Assembly: GCF_024679245.1 (NCBI RefSeq)
Contig: NC_090195.1
Coordinates: forward strand, 3,551,800 to 3,615,799
From: Pseudorasbora parva
Taxonomy: Eukaryota > Chordata > Actinopteri > Cypriniformes > Gobionidae
Reading direction: 5' to 3'
Length of the DNA stretch: 64,000 bases
Part shown: positions 29,171-39,585 of the stretch, piece by piece
Position numbering within the stretch: position 1 is the first letter of the stretch
How the letters are laid out: the number at the start of each line of letters is the position of its first letter
Position numbers and translations under genes: made by a program
Notes under the pieces: model-generated
Told to the model about the DNA's origin: nothing
Databases searched by the model: none
What the model saw: only the letters and a program-made list of their open reading frames with translations

Positions 29171-30027
29171 TCAAACCTAACATTTGATTTTCTGATCTAG
29201 TGACATTATTTCTGGTTAAAATATAGTCATTGACTATTCCTGCAAACAATGATATTTTACATTTACTGAGTTGTTACAAATACATAAAAACAGTTTTACA
29301 AAACTAGACAACAGGTTGAATTTAAGCTAAAGGCCTATATTTTCTCAAATAAATAAAACAGCTAGACAAAGACGACCCAATATTTTGTAAAGCAAGTAAT
29401 ACTTTTATTCTAAAAGGACATATTACATGAATGATAAATAATAATTGATAAAAGTACTTCAATGTTAGTGGATATTTTTTTATCCACTGATCGTTCATTT
29501 ATTTCAATATACATAATGTTAATTGTACAACATTAAATATTATCCTTCATTAAAAATGTTTGTTTCATGATGCCCAATGCATTAACTAATGTTAACCAAA
29601 TAACCTTATTGCAAAGTGTTATCAATAACTGTCCAATAACTGCCTAATAACTGTCTAATAACTGTCCACTACAAAAGCAGATGCAGCTGATCTGAACGAT
29701 ATAATCTGGAATTTATTTACATATTTATTGATTGAGATTTTCAATGGAATGGAAAATTCCATAAAAATATTTGAAGGAACGTAAGATTCTGTATATTAAT
29801 AGCAAAATATGATAAAAAAAAACAGATGAATAGAATAGACTAGAGAGAACAGAAAGCACAGGAAAAATAAATGAACAGAACAAAAAGAAGGGATGAACAA
29901 CAGAAGAAAATAGCGAATCCCACAACCTTTAAGCAATGTTACATTATTAATATAAAATGATTAAAAAATAACTAATGGAAAGCAACAGAACAAAGAATAA
30001 ATGGACAGAACATACAGAGAAGTGAAC
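29171..30027. other. Intergenic, no recognised feature
   Basis: This is AT-rich sequence with short local repeats such as four 'taactgtc/taactgcc' units at about 29627-29665. I see no exon, RNA gene or transposon ends. Confidence 0.5.
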
Positions 30028-30107
30028 AATAGAATAGAATAGAATAGAATAGAATAGAATAGAATAGAATAGAATAGAATAGAATAGAATAGAATAGAAT
30101 AGAATAG
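30028..30107. repeat. (AATAG)n pentanucleotide microsatellite, about 16 units
   Basis: A perfect AGAAT/AATAG tandem lies about 220 bases downstream of the stop codon of the small membrane-protein gene. Confidence 0.97.
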
Positions 30108-30261
30108 ATCATTGTTCTCCTTCAGAATCAGCACAATAACAGCAGCCCTGCATTGAAATCTGGAGAGGTTAGTCAAGTTTAAATGTTTGCAGCAGAGATT
30201 ATAAAAGCCGTATAATGTGTCAGAGGTCATGAGGCTTTTGCATACAGCTGTAAATTGACCC

Positions 30262-30303
<42 letters not shown>

Positions 30304-30331
30304 AAGAGTCGCAGCGGATGCGTGGCCGGTC

Positions 30332-30582
30332 TCAGAGGAAGCTCTTCTCCAGATCCTGGGCTGAAATAGTCCTGAGAGGCGGCGGTCGGGATCGAGAGAG
30401 CGAGTGAAAGGGAGACGCTCGGTGAGGAGGTGAAAGAGGAGGAGGGAGAGTGATTATTGAAGGAGTGTCAGAGAGAGAGCCGTAACTGCCAACGCCTTTC
30501 TCCATCCGCTGGTGCATCCATCCCTCCATCACATAACCAGAAAACACAGAGGAGGACGAGCTGCTCAGATCCAGAGCGATAT
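30332..30582 (-). CDS. Small membrane-protein gene, exon 4 (cytoplasmic tail and stop)
   Basis: The exon encodes DIALDLSSSSSSVFSG, then a Pro/Ser/Arg-rich stretch with SPPHRASPFHS and SRSRPPPLRT, and ends EKSFL with TGA at 30332-30334. Acceptor is TTCTCTGTCAG. A CA microsatellite (30272-30300) lies in the presumed 3' UTR. Confidence 0.8.
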
Positions 30583-30975
30583 CTGACAGAGAACCACAGA
30601 TTAGAAACTCCTCAGTCTTATTATTATATATATTATTATTAATTATGTGCGTTATGTATAATCTACCTGGAGCTACTGAAAGAATAGTTATGCAAGACAA
30701 AACCACACTCAACCTTAGGTGAAATAATCTACTTTAAAGTAGATTACATTTTTTCCCTGCACCTTGCAATACAAAATGACATTTATAATGATTCTATTTT
30801 ATAATCAAGTTTTTTAAAGAGCTTGTTGCAAAGCATTCTGGGACTGTGATTATTGTCATTATCTAAAACAAGGTGTCTAAAAAGATTTGGAACAAAGATT
30901 CTGTTTTGTAATGTCACTGTGTGTTGTGATTTAACTTTGTGTACTTTATATTATGGATCTAGGTAGTGTTTGTGT

Positions 30976-31014
<39 letters not shown>

Positions 31015-32123
31015 TACCGGATTCATGTAGCTGAGTATGTGAATAAAGGTTTTTGTTGTAGAACTGGCTGTAGATGCAGTAAAGCACACCCATCAGAGCC
31101 AGAGTTCCTAGAGCAGCAGCGAGGAACACGGCCATCTTATTGTTGTTCATCGTCAAATGAGCGTCTGTCAGTAGAAAACACACACACACACACACAGTGT
31201 TCTTTACCCAACAAGAGACCAGACAAAACTACCTAACCAGTCTTAAAATAAAGACTAGACTAGACTAGACGACCCAACAACTCATGGAGCGGTCTCCCGG
31301 ACAGGGTTTAAATTAAACCAGGAGTAGGCCTTAATCTAGAATAGTTACGCGTGATTTAAAAAATGGTTTTCTGAAACACAGATTAAGTACAGATTACTAA
31401 CACCTAGACTATGGAGTCCTGAACTAAAATAAATCAGAATAATTTAAAACCAACTGAATTAGCGTGACAGCGGCTGCCTATAAAACATGGAATGGAGCCA
31501 GAAAAGGTTAAAATTGCAGTGAACTGAGAAACAAATCTAAAGGAAACAATGATGGCAGAAGACTTCAATCCTAAAACATTTTACTGAACAAGAGAAAACT
31601 CTTTTAAAGTAAAATAGCAAAGAAAAACGGCACACATCAGCTGTGGAATGTACGAAGCCCTTAAGGGACGGGGTGAAGGAAAACTAATATAAAATGGGGC
31701 AAAAATTACTTGTCAATGCTTTTACATTCTCTCACAAATGTTTTGGGTTTCCCCAAGAAACTTTGCGTTCACAGAAAAATTGTGGATCTCTAGTGTCGGT
31801 CGCTGAGCCAGCCAAGTGAAGATTTAATACACAGCTCTTCCCTTACGAAACAAAAATATATTGCAGTAAATTGGAAAATATCATGTAATACATTAGGCAA
31901 TATATCCACATATATGGGATTTAATATTTATATTCTCCAATATATTGCAATATATTGAAAGCGGCAATCATTTGTATATTTTGCAATATATTACAGGAAT
32001 ATATAATATATTGTATAATACCATCAATATATTAATCCATGTATTTACAATATATTATAATATATTTCAAGTAATATATTGGTAAATATATTTTCCTTTC
32101 GTAAGGGTTACTAGCTTGCCTCT

Positions 32124-32190
<67 letters not shown>

Positions 32191-32637
32191 AACATAAACA
32201 TTACCGGTCAAAAGTTGATTTTTAAATGTTTTTGAAGAAGTCTCTACTGCTCACCAAGGCTGGATTTATGTTATTAGAAATACAAAAAAGCTGTAATATC
32301 GTGAAATATTATTAAATGATAAAATAACCGTTTTCTATTTGAATATATTTTAAAATGTAATTTCTTCCTGTGATCAATGCTAAAATTTTCATCCTCATTC
32401 CTCCAGTCTTCAGTGTCGCAGGACCCTTCAGAAATCATTCTGATATGAGGATGATTTGCTGATCAAGAAACATTTATTATTTTTATCAATGTTTAAACAG
32501 TTGTGTAAAAAAAATGGATGAATTTTGATGAATAGAATTAAAACTAGACTAGACTACCCAACAAGTCGTAAAATTCTAGACTCGAATAGGTGGTCAGAGT
32601 TAAATCTTTGAGAACAAACACGCATCAGATGATAGTT

Positions 32638-32682
<45 letters not shown>

Positions 32683-33774
32683 TTACAGGTTTGTTTCAGT
32701 GTGATGTGGTCGTACTGATCAGAGGTCAGGTCTGTTTCTTCTGCTGGGTTGCTGTTGATCGGATTCTGACCCAAACACACACTCACACACACCAGCACCA
32801 GAGTCCACTTGAGCATACTGCAAACAGAGAGAGAATCATTATAACAAACAAACGCAATTATTCATCTCCTGAGACACATGATAATGAAGCACTAATGAGA
32901 GAAAAGCCTTCAGTGTCCTCTAGTGGCCATGAGCAGAACAGCATTCACTTTTCATCCTCCTCCTCTGGGACTCATTTCATCCTGACGAATTCACGTGATT
33001 TTCTTTATTTGATTTGCTTTCCTTTAGTAGCTCACATAATAACGGCTTGGAACTGCATATGATTATTTACTACCAGTGCTGTTATTAACTCAAACTAGAA
33101 ACCTGCTCATTACAATAAAGCTGAAAAAAATATGTGAAATACATTATGCACTCAACTCAAATGAAAAAGGTGTATAGAATTCATAAAAGTGTTCAGGCTC
33201 AGGCAGTGATCTGTGTTCAGCACTGAATTTCAGTTCAAATCAGACTAAAATAGTTTTAGTTCAAATTTCTCCTTGATAGAAGACAACTTAGAAGGTATGG
33301 TGGGGTAAGTTGTGCCAGTTGTTTAGGCAATTAAAATCATCATGATTATTATATTTGCTTAAACAACAAAGAAATGTTCATTCACACTTGTAGTTCAGTT
33401 CGAAAGGCAAAATAATCAAGTCAGAGACACTAATGCATCTTTCTAGATCTATATTCTTATATATTAAAATGTACATTAAAATATTAAACTATCAGCACTA
33501 AATCTGGATTTAGGATCATGTGCAGATTGAAGCATGTTCTGTATAGTAATTATGAACACTGAGCCTCTGGCCTGGTCTGATGGATGAGCAGAAGGCCTTC
33601 AGCTGTTTTAGTTTTCTGCAGTATTTATAACCTGATCAACTAGACTGACAAAAGCAAGGCGCAGACCTCAGGTACAGGTGAACACAACATGCTAAAGATT
33701 TCTTTCTGTTCTACATACCTTCTGCTGGGTTTCTGATCTCCGTCTTTCTGATCTCTTCTCCTCCAGTGATTCAT
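30332..33774 (-). CDS. Small type I single-pass membrane protein, four exons, function unknown
   Basis: Minus-strand exons 33719-33774 (or non-coding), 32687-32817, 31018-31164 and 30332-30582 join in frame with GT/AG sites. From ATG 32816 the product is 175 residues. It has a signal peptide (MLKWTLVLVCVSVCLG), a short acidic ectodomain (PAEETDLTSDQYDHI), one membrane helix (KMAVFLAAALGTLALMGVLY) and a Ser/Pro-rich cytoplasmic tail. The tail ends KSFL, which fits a class I PDZ ligand. I do not recognise the family. GFY (Goofy), a small membrane protein next to SLC17A7 in mammals, is one candidate, but here the gene is on the 5' side of slc17a7 and I see no decisive match. Nearly every splice junction abuts a CA/GT microsatellite. 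Confidence 0.8.
31018..31164 (-). CDS. Small membrane-protein gene, exon 3 (membrane helix)
   Basis: The 147-base exon encodes AHLTMNNNK, the hydrophobic KMAVFLAAALGTLALMGVLY and the basic/aromatic start of the tail (QFYNKNLYSH). Donor GTACGT runs directly into (AC)n. The acceptor CTGACAG is preceded by (GT)n. Confidence 0.82.
31842..32108. mobile_element. AT-rich MITE with CCCTTACGAAA ends
   Basis: 'cccttacgaaacaaaaatat' at the left is inverted at the right as 'atattttcctttcgtaaggg'. The interior is dense in TATATTGC/AATATATT motifs and could fold almost end to end. It lies in the intron between exons 2 and 3 of the small membrane-protein gene. Confidence 0.75.
32125..32188. repeat. (CA)n microsatellite
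   Basis: A pure CA run of about 64 bases lies next to the AT-rich MITE. Confidence 0.97.
32205..32505. repeat. High-copy cyprinid dispersed repeat
   Basis: The segment contains 'ctactgctcaccaaggctg', 'ctatttgaatatattttaaa', 'ctccagtcttcagtgtcgca' and 'agaaatcattctgatatg'. I recognise it as sequence found throughout carp and zebrafish introns. It supports a cyprinid origin. I cannot name its class. Confidence 0.65.
32687..32817 (-). CDS. Small membrane-protein gene, exon 2 (signal peptide and ectodomain)
   Basis: Acceptor TTTGCAG is followed by T then ATG at 32816. The exon encodes MLKWTLVLVCVSVCLGQNP and an acidic segment. Donor TGTAAGA is followed within about 8 bases by (CA)n on the gene strand (32639-32680). 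Confidence 0.82.
33719..33774 (-). CDS. Small membrane-protein gene, exon 1 with optional in-frame upstream ATG
   Basis: Donor GTATGT follows 33719. An ATG at 33774 opens a frame (MNHWRRRDQKDGDQKPSR) that passes through the splice into the exon 2 ATG in frame. Use of it would add 19 basic residues before the signal peptide. The downstream ATG is the more conventional start, in which case this exon is 5' UTR. Confidence 0.5.
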
Positions 33775-33863
33775 GTCTTCAGCTGAGCATCACTTTGTTT
33801 GTGGCTCGTCTCTTTCCAGGGTGGAGTTCACACCATGACAACCAAAGTCCCAGGATCATTGAG

Positions 33864-33898
<35 letters not shown>

Positions 33899-33990
33899 TG
33901 ACACACACACACACACATGATCATTACAAAAACAGCTAGAGACTAGAGAACTATAGTTATAGTCAAATATCAGATGAAATATCTTAAAAG

Positions 33991-33995
<5 letters not shown>

Positions 33996-34083
<88 letters not shown>

Positions 34084-34154
34084 TGCTGGGCAATCGATTA
34101 AAAAATAAACATCCAAAATAAATGTTAATGTTTACATTATATGTGTTTGTATAT

Positions 34155-34218
<64 letters not shown>
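33996..34218. repeat. Two long (TA)n microsatellites
   Basis: TA runs at about 33996-34080 and 34160-34217 are separated by about 80 bases of unique sequence. They are strong candidates for cruciform or slippage sites. The Tyr-Ile frame read across the first run is an artefact. Confidence 0.95.
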
Positions 34219-34228
<10 letters not shown>

Positions 34229-34441
34229 TCATATATATGTAAATATTTCATAAATATATACATGGAGTGTATAATTAAATAAAAAAAGCGTATATGTATA
34301 ATTGCATACCTTTATATCAATGTTATCGGACATTATCCAGATCAATTTGTTCTGACACTTTAATTTTAAGCATAAAGTGTAATTGAGAAAAAAGGTGTCA
34401 GAATACATTTTGGCTTGACTAATTTTAATTCAAGTGTTGTA

Positions 34442-35190
34442 CTGTTAGGTTGCCATTCGTGAAATGTCCTCACTACTAAATATTCCACACTCAACTGTTA
34501 GTGGGATTATAACAAAGTGGAAGCCATTGAGAACAACAGCAACTCAGCCACGAAGTGTTAGGCCACGTAAAATCACAGAGCGGGTTCAGCACATGCTGAG
34601 AGCAATCCAACGGACAAGTCTGGGTTTGGCGGTTGCCAGAACTGGAACGGGAGAGCCTGACTGCATTGTGCCAAGTGTATAGTTTGGTGGAGGGAGATTA
34701 TGGTGTGGGGTTGGGCTCGGCCCCTTAGTTCCAGTGAAAGGAACTCTTAATGCTTTCACATACCAAGACATTTTGGACAATTTCATGCTCACAACTTTGT
34801 GGGAACCGTTTGGGAATGGCCCCTTCCTGTTCGACCATGACTGCGCTCCAGTGCACAAAGTGTTGGTCCATAAAGACATGGATGAGCGAGTTTGGTGTGG
34901 AGGAACTTGACTGGCCTGCACAGAGTCCTGAGCTCAACCCGATAGAACAGCTTTGGGATGAATTAGAGCGGAGACTGAGAGTCAGGCCTTCTCGTCTAAC
35001 ATCAGTGCCTGACCTCACAAATGAGCTTCTAGAAGAATGGTCAAAAATTCCCATAAACACACTCCTAAACCTTCCCAGAAGAGCTGAAGCTGTTATAGCT
35101 GCAAAGGGTCGGCCGACTCCATATTAAACCCTACGGATTAAGAACGGGATGGCATTAACGTTCATGTGCATGTAAAGGCAGGCGTTTCAC
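34442..35190 (+). pseudogene. Second Tc1-like transposase relic, ends lost
   Basis: The relic contains the HTH segment (MSSLLNIPHSTVSGIITKW), then a deletion inside the domain after 'cagcacatgctgag'. It also keeps the C-terminal part with FGVEELDWPAQSPELNPIEQ and EAVIAAKGRPTPY. Neither inverted end is present. It is related to the copy at 15534-16748 but differently damaged, so the two are separate insertions of one family. Confidence 0.88.
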
Positions 35191-35199
35191 AGGATGATA

Positions 35200-36855
35200 A
35201 AGGGTGATAAGAGATTCCCCTTATCAGAAAAAATACATAAACTTCTCACATGAAATCACAAACATTTATACAGAAACAAGATCATGATCATGAGGCAAAC
35301 TGAACACCGTCTGCACAGCACGAGCTTCAAAAACATTCACACAAATCAAAAACCCCAGAATCGTTTCTGACTTTGACAAAAGCGAAGCAAACACTGAAAA
35401 TATTCTGTAGCGTGGGACAAAGATATTACTCTTTAAAAACACTTCTCTCAAGTATTCTACACAAGAAACACAGTTAAATTATCATTTAATCATTTTTTAT
35501 TACTGACCACAACAAACTAATTTCAAACAGAGCGTTCAAGCTACTGAACAAACACAGAAGACCCATCAAACCCCTGTGAGAGGCAAAGATAACGTTACTT
35601 CAATGACTATAAGCCATAAAATGTCTGGCCAGCGGGTCAGATGGTCACGTTCAGAAACACGTCAGAGGGGCATAAAAACATCTTACAGATGAAAATCATC
35701 TCTGTACAATATAAAAATGTAAAATTGTTCTGAAAATTCTGTTGCATGAAAATACTTCATCATAAACCAGAATTGCATTTGCATCACATACACAAACGCA
35801 TTTTTAAAAACTTTTTTTTAAATGATTGGCTGTAGTTTGTGCTAAAAAAAGACAAGAATTTTACACAATACACACACACAAATTCATTTCAAATAAATAA
35901 AGATTCAATAGCTCGCAAATGACTAATATTTTGCATAACAGTTAAGACCATGAGATGAAATATGACCCAGACATTTTTTAAGTGTTGTTTTTGAGATTCA
36001 CCCAAAACTGATATTGAAGTTTTAAAATTTACATCATCTTCTGAGAACTTTGGCTGCATCCAAAATCACACACTTCCCTACTATAGAGTAAGTGAAAAAC
36101 AGTATGTGACACAAGTTTACACTTTACTATCCCATGAGGCCACGGGAGAGGATTTGAGATTGGCAGTGAAGCGACACAAATGAAGCTGGTAGACCACATG
36201 ATAAAGACAACATGGAGAATGTAGTACATCCAGATTACATTCATTCACACACTCACACACACACACAATATATAGAATGCACTCTTTTAGCACTCATGAA
36301 GTAATGACTGATCCAAAATAAGTCCCTACTCAAGCGAGTATGAGATTTCGGCAGCAGCCTTTGTGTTACTGGTCTGACTCTGAAACCGGTCTTCGTTTTG
36401 GGTGAATATTGACTCTTTTGAGCACAAAGCAGCTTTTTACAATATTAAATTATAATTAAATAATGACACAACGCAGAACATATCAGGATGGCTCAACGTT
36501 AACATTATGGCTCAATGCTGTCATCCTTAACCATCATGGTTGATGACCTTTGACCCTGGCTATCCTCTCGAGATGTACATTGTGTTCATGACAGCGTTAA
36601 CACACCAAAAGCACCTCTGGAATATTTAACTTCAACATAATATTGGAACTTTTGGGAATGATTATATTCTTGTTTTGACCGATTTATTTCACGCCTGTGA
36701 CTTAATTCATTAAATCAATGGAGAAGCAGCACTGGCTGCTCCTTTAGTACCGTAGAGTTCAAATAACACCGACGGGTCGCACCCATCATAAAACACCGTC
36801 AGATCGCGAAACCAGCAGGACCATCAGTAACCATATCATTGGACCGTTGTAACTT
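35200..36855. other. Intergenic, no gene recognised
   Basis: The stretch is AT-rich. A pair of 'cacttccctactatagagta' and 'ccctactcaagcgagtatg' segments suggests a degraded MITE at about 36055-36350. I see no coding exon. Confidence 0.5.
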
Positions 36856-37047
36856 TAGCCTTATGGGTCCTGCACACTGTGCAATTTTTCAAAATCCTTT
36901 GCGAATGTCCCTTGTCAGACTGTACGAACATGATCTCTATGTCACACTGTAAGATCTCAGTTGTCATTAATGTCAGACTGCACGATAGTGAAGGCGCGCT
37001 AAAAACGGACGCACGCAATAAAACTCAGCCGGAGTTTTATATCATCA

Positions 37048-38476
37048 AAGGGGGGGTAAAACACTCAGTTTCAGTCAGTGTCATGTCAATCTTGAGTACC
37101 TATAGAGTAGCATTGCATCCTGCATATCTCCGAAAAGTCTTTATTTTTTTAATAATTATATAAGAAAGATGCGCTGTTCCGAGTCTTTCCGAAAAAAGCT
37201 GAGCGGGTGGGGGCGTGTCGTGTGAGCGGAGCTGAATAATGACGTGTGCAGCAGCGCGCTGCTATTGTGTTGAGTCGAGTGCGTCGTAAAGCTGTGTCAT
37301 CCCTAACAGCGGGAAAAAAACTTTATTCAAAATAAAAATATGGCTTTTAATCAGATACAGCCATACATCTATGATCCGGAATCAGACCCAGAGGCTGCAG
37401 TTGAACAGGAGCAGCAGCAAAAACGACTAGAGCAGGACGTCTCTATGTGGTACAAGTTATACACTAACTATATAATATGCTTAGCGGCTTGTGTTATTTA
37501 CATATTTATACTTGAATTATATCGTCGTATTTTTGTCTTTGAAGGTGTACATGTGGGAAGTGCAGTTGTGCACGTGTGTGTGTGTGTTTACGCGTGGTTT
37601 GTGTAGACAACACGGAATAGTAGCACATTTGAATGAAGAAGCGCGCTTATTTAGTTCAACATATTTCCCCACTCTTTGTGTATTGTTGTTTGGAGTGCTT
37701 TTACAATACACAAACATAAAGTTACACATATAGTGGCCAGCTTAACAAATGTACACGCACTACACATCGCATGCTCCATTGATCAATTTCTATATATAGT
37801 AATATATATAGTAACTATACGTGATCATGTTTGGGCTACTTGATGAGCATAGACACAGACATTTGAAGCAGTCTCACTCACCGCCCGCGGTTCTAACGTT
37901 GGGACTGCTCCATCCTTCAGCATTAGGCGATTGGAAAATCCGGCGTCAAGCTGGGCCATGTTTATGAAACAGTCGGCACCGACATGCAGTGAACAGATAT
38001 AAACATTCGCGCAACTCAGTTGCTGATCCGGAAAAGCAAATTACATCCACTGTTGCCTTAACGCGGGGTTTTTGAGAATCTGTGCAGGACTGTCTTGGTC
38101 TGGCAACCAAAAACGCACTTTTTGATGTCATTGTTAATTGTGCACATCACCTGTGCAGCGCAGCCTACGAGCCAGCGCTTTGATGGGCATAGCCTGTTGC
38201 TTTCGCTCTCTCTCTCTCTCACGCGCTTCCGGTAGAATTGTCCGTAAGGCCCATACAAGGAAATTCCGCCCCCATTAACGTCAATGGGGACGCATGATCT
38301 CAAAAAACTTGCCGAAACTTATGACTAACCGGAAGTAGTATTTTTGACAAAGAAATACTCCCATCAAACGTCCACCTTAACTTTTGAAACTTTGTCTATG
38401 TTTAGTATGGGATTCCATGTCTTTAACAGTGTAAAAAGATCAGTATCCATGAAACAGCATTTCACCCCCCCTTCAA
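37048..38476 (+). mobile_element. DNA transposon remnant with GGGGGGGTRAAA ends and P2X7-like cargo
   Basis: The left end AAAGGGGGGGTAAAACACTC and right end (reverse complement AAGGGGGGGTGAAATGCTG) form short inverted repeats. Inside, a plus-strand frame at 37340 starts MAFNQIQPYIYDPESDPEA and ends EQDVSMWYK. A later frame near 37546 reads CTCGKCSCAR. A short acidic leader followed by a Cys-rich CxCGxC segment is how I know the P2X7 C-terminal-like domain genes spread in fish genomes. Most of that domain is missing. Confidence 0.6.
37340..37590 (+). pseudogene. P2X7-tail-like coding remnant
   Basis: The first exon-like part encodes about 38 residues, acidic and Gln-rich (AAVEQEQQQKRLEQDV). 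The second begins CTCGKCSCAR after 'gtctttgaag', a possible acceptor, and then degenerates into a GT repeat. It is too short to be functional. Confidence 0.5.
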
Positions 38477-39306
38477 TGAACGACCCGTTCTGTGACGGTG
38501 AGCTGCATTACACGCGGGACTGAAATGCTGGCTACAAAGAAATCTCTAGCTCTCGTTTTGGTCATAGTTTGTCTTAAAAAACGGAGATATTTGACTGTCG
38601 TCGTAGGTGAAGTCACACTGCAGGATTGTGCGCCAAAATTGACACTGCCAGAATTTCTTCTGAGGTAAAATTTGATCTCAGCGCTCGTTAATCGGCTGCC
38701 GGTGAACATGTCAAACTAACGATCAATGTCAGATTTTAGCCTAGGATCAGAGGAATCTTTTAGGATTTGCTAAATTGGTCTCAGACGGCCAAATCGTGAC
38801 CAAAATCACACAGTGTGCACCCGGCTTTAGATTGTTGTTTAACGTTCCCCGGGACTCAGCAAACGCATGGACCACTGTCATACATCTACTTAAAGCGACA
38901 GTTCAATCAGAAAAAAGAAAACCGCCATCAAAGTTGTCATCCCAGGTGAATTTAAACAAAGTTTTCACGTGTAACATGTTTAAACCGGGAAGTAAGATTT
39001 TCACCTACAGCAGCTGTTCTATGGCTTCAGAAGACTTTGAATATAATGCACATTATATGCATTTGAAATATGATTAAATTTAGAGCGACTTGCACAATGC
39101 ATGAATGTGCATTCCAGAATTTTCTTTTTCCGGGTGAGATAACCCTTTAAACTCTTTAAAAAAAAAAATTGTGCCCACCTATATGCACGTACGCATATAA
39201 TAGTTTGTTGCCAACAGCAAAAGTACAACAAAGTTGAAATAGATCCTTCTCAGATGTTTGTGAACCGTAATGAAGGCTGTGCTGTAGTTTCTTCCCTCTC
39301 GCTTTC

Positions 39307-39585
39307 TCATAACACACTTGATTCGACACTTTCAATGTTGCCGTTTTGCAAATGGGGATCATGGTTTGCCTCCAGCAAGGGGTATAAAGTGTCGAGAGGG
39401 GTCAGGTCCGTGTCTGTAGTGGCACAGGGCTCGTATCTCGCCTCGGCGTCTGCAGGTGATTGGCTGAGCCGGTCGAGGAGGAGGGAATGTAGGTATCCCA
39501 TAGGAACAGGAAGGAACGCAACAATGATGAGTGTGATCAGGACAGCAAGCGCCCAACCAGGATAAGGGAGAACTTCCTTAGATGC
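39307..39585 (-). CDS. slc6a16: slc6a16 coding exon 11 (last)
   Basis: It begins [19 protein letters not shown] (helix 12 region) and ends with a short acidic cytoplasmic tail [12 protein letters not shown] and TGA at 39307-39309. Acceptor is TTTCCTCTCAG. The tail is shorter than I recall for SLC6A17. Confidence 0.92.
   Translation of the reverse strand, partial: ASKEVLPYPGWALAVLITLIIVAFLPVPMGYLHSLLLDRLSQSPADAEARYEPCATTDTDLTPLDTLYPLLEANHDPHLQNGNIESVESSVL

Larger units (their letters stand above)
36865..38826. mobile_element. Outer MITE with GCACACTGTG ends, split by a nested element
   Basis: 'ggtcctgcacactgtgcaat' at the left is matched by the reverse complement of 'atcacacagtgtgcacccgg' at the right. 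The middle is occupied by the element at 37048-38476. Confidence 0.7.

Noticed and set aside
30457..30642. Plus-strand frame opposite exon 4 of the small membrane-protein gene
   Set aside because: Antisense shadow of a supported, in-frame spliced exon.
30332..32817. FXYD-family ion-pump regulator
   Set aside because: Size and topology fit, but no FXYD motif precedes the helix and the tail is too long and Ser/Pro-rich.
33875..34093. Tyr-Ile repeat frame
   Set aside because: Reads through (TA)n; not a protein.
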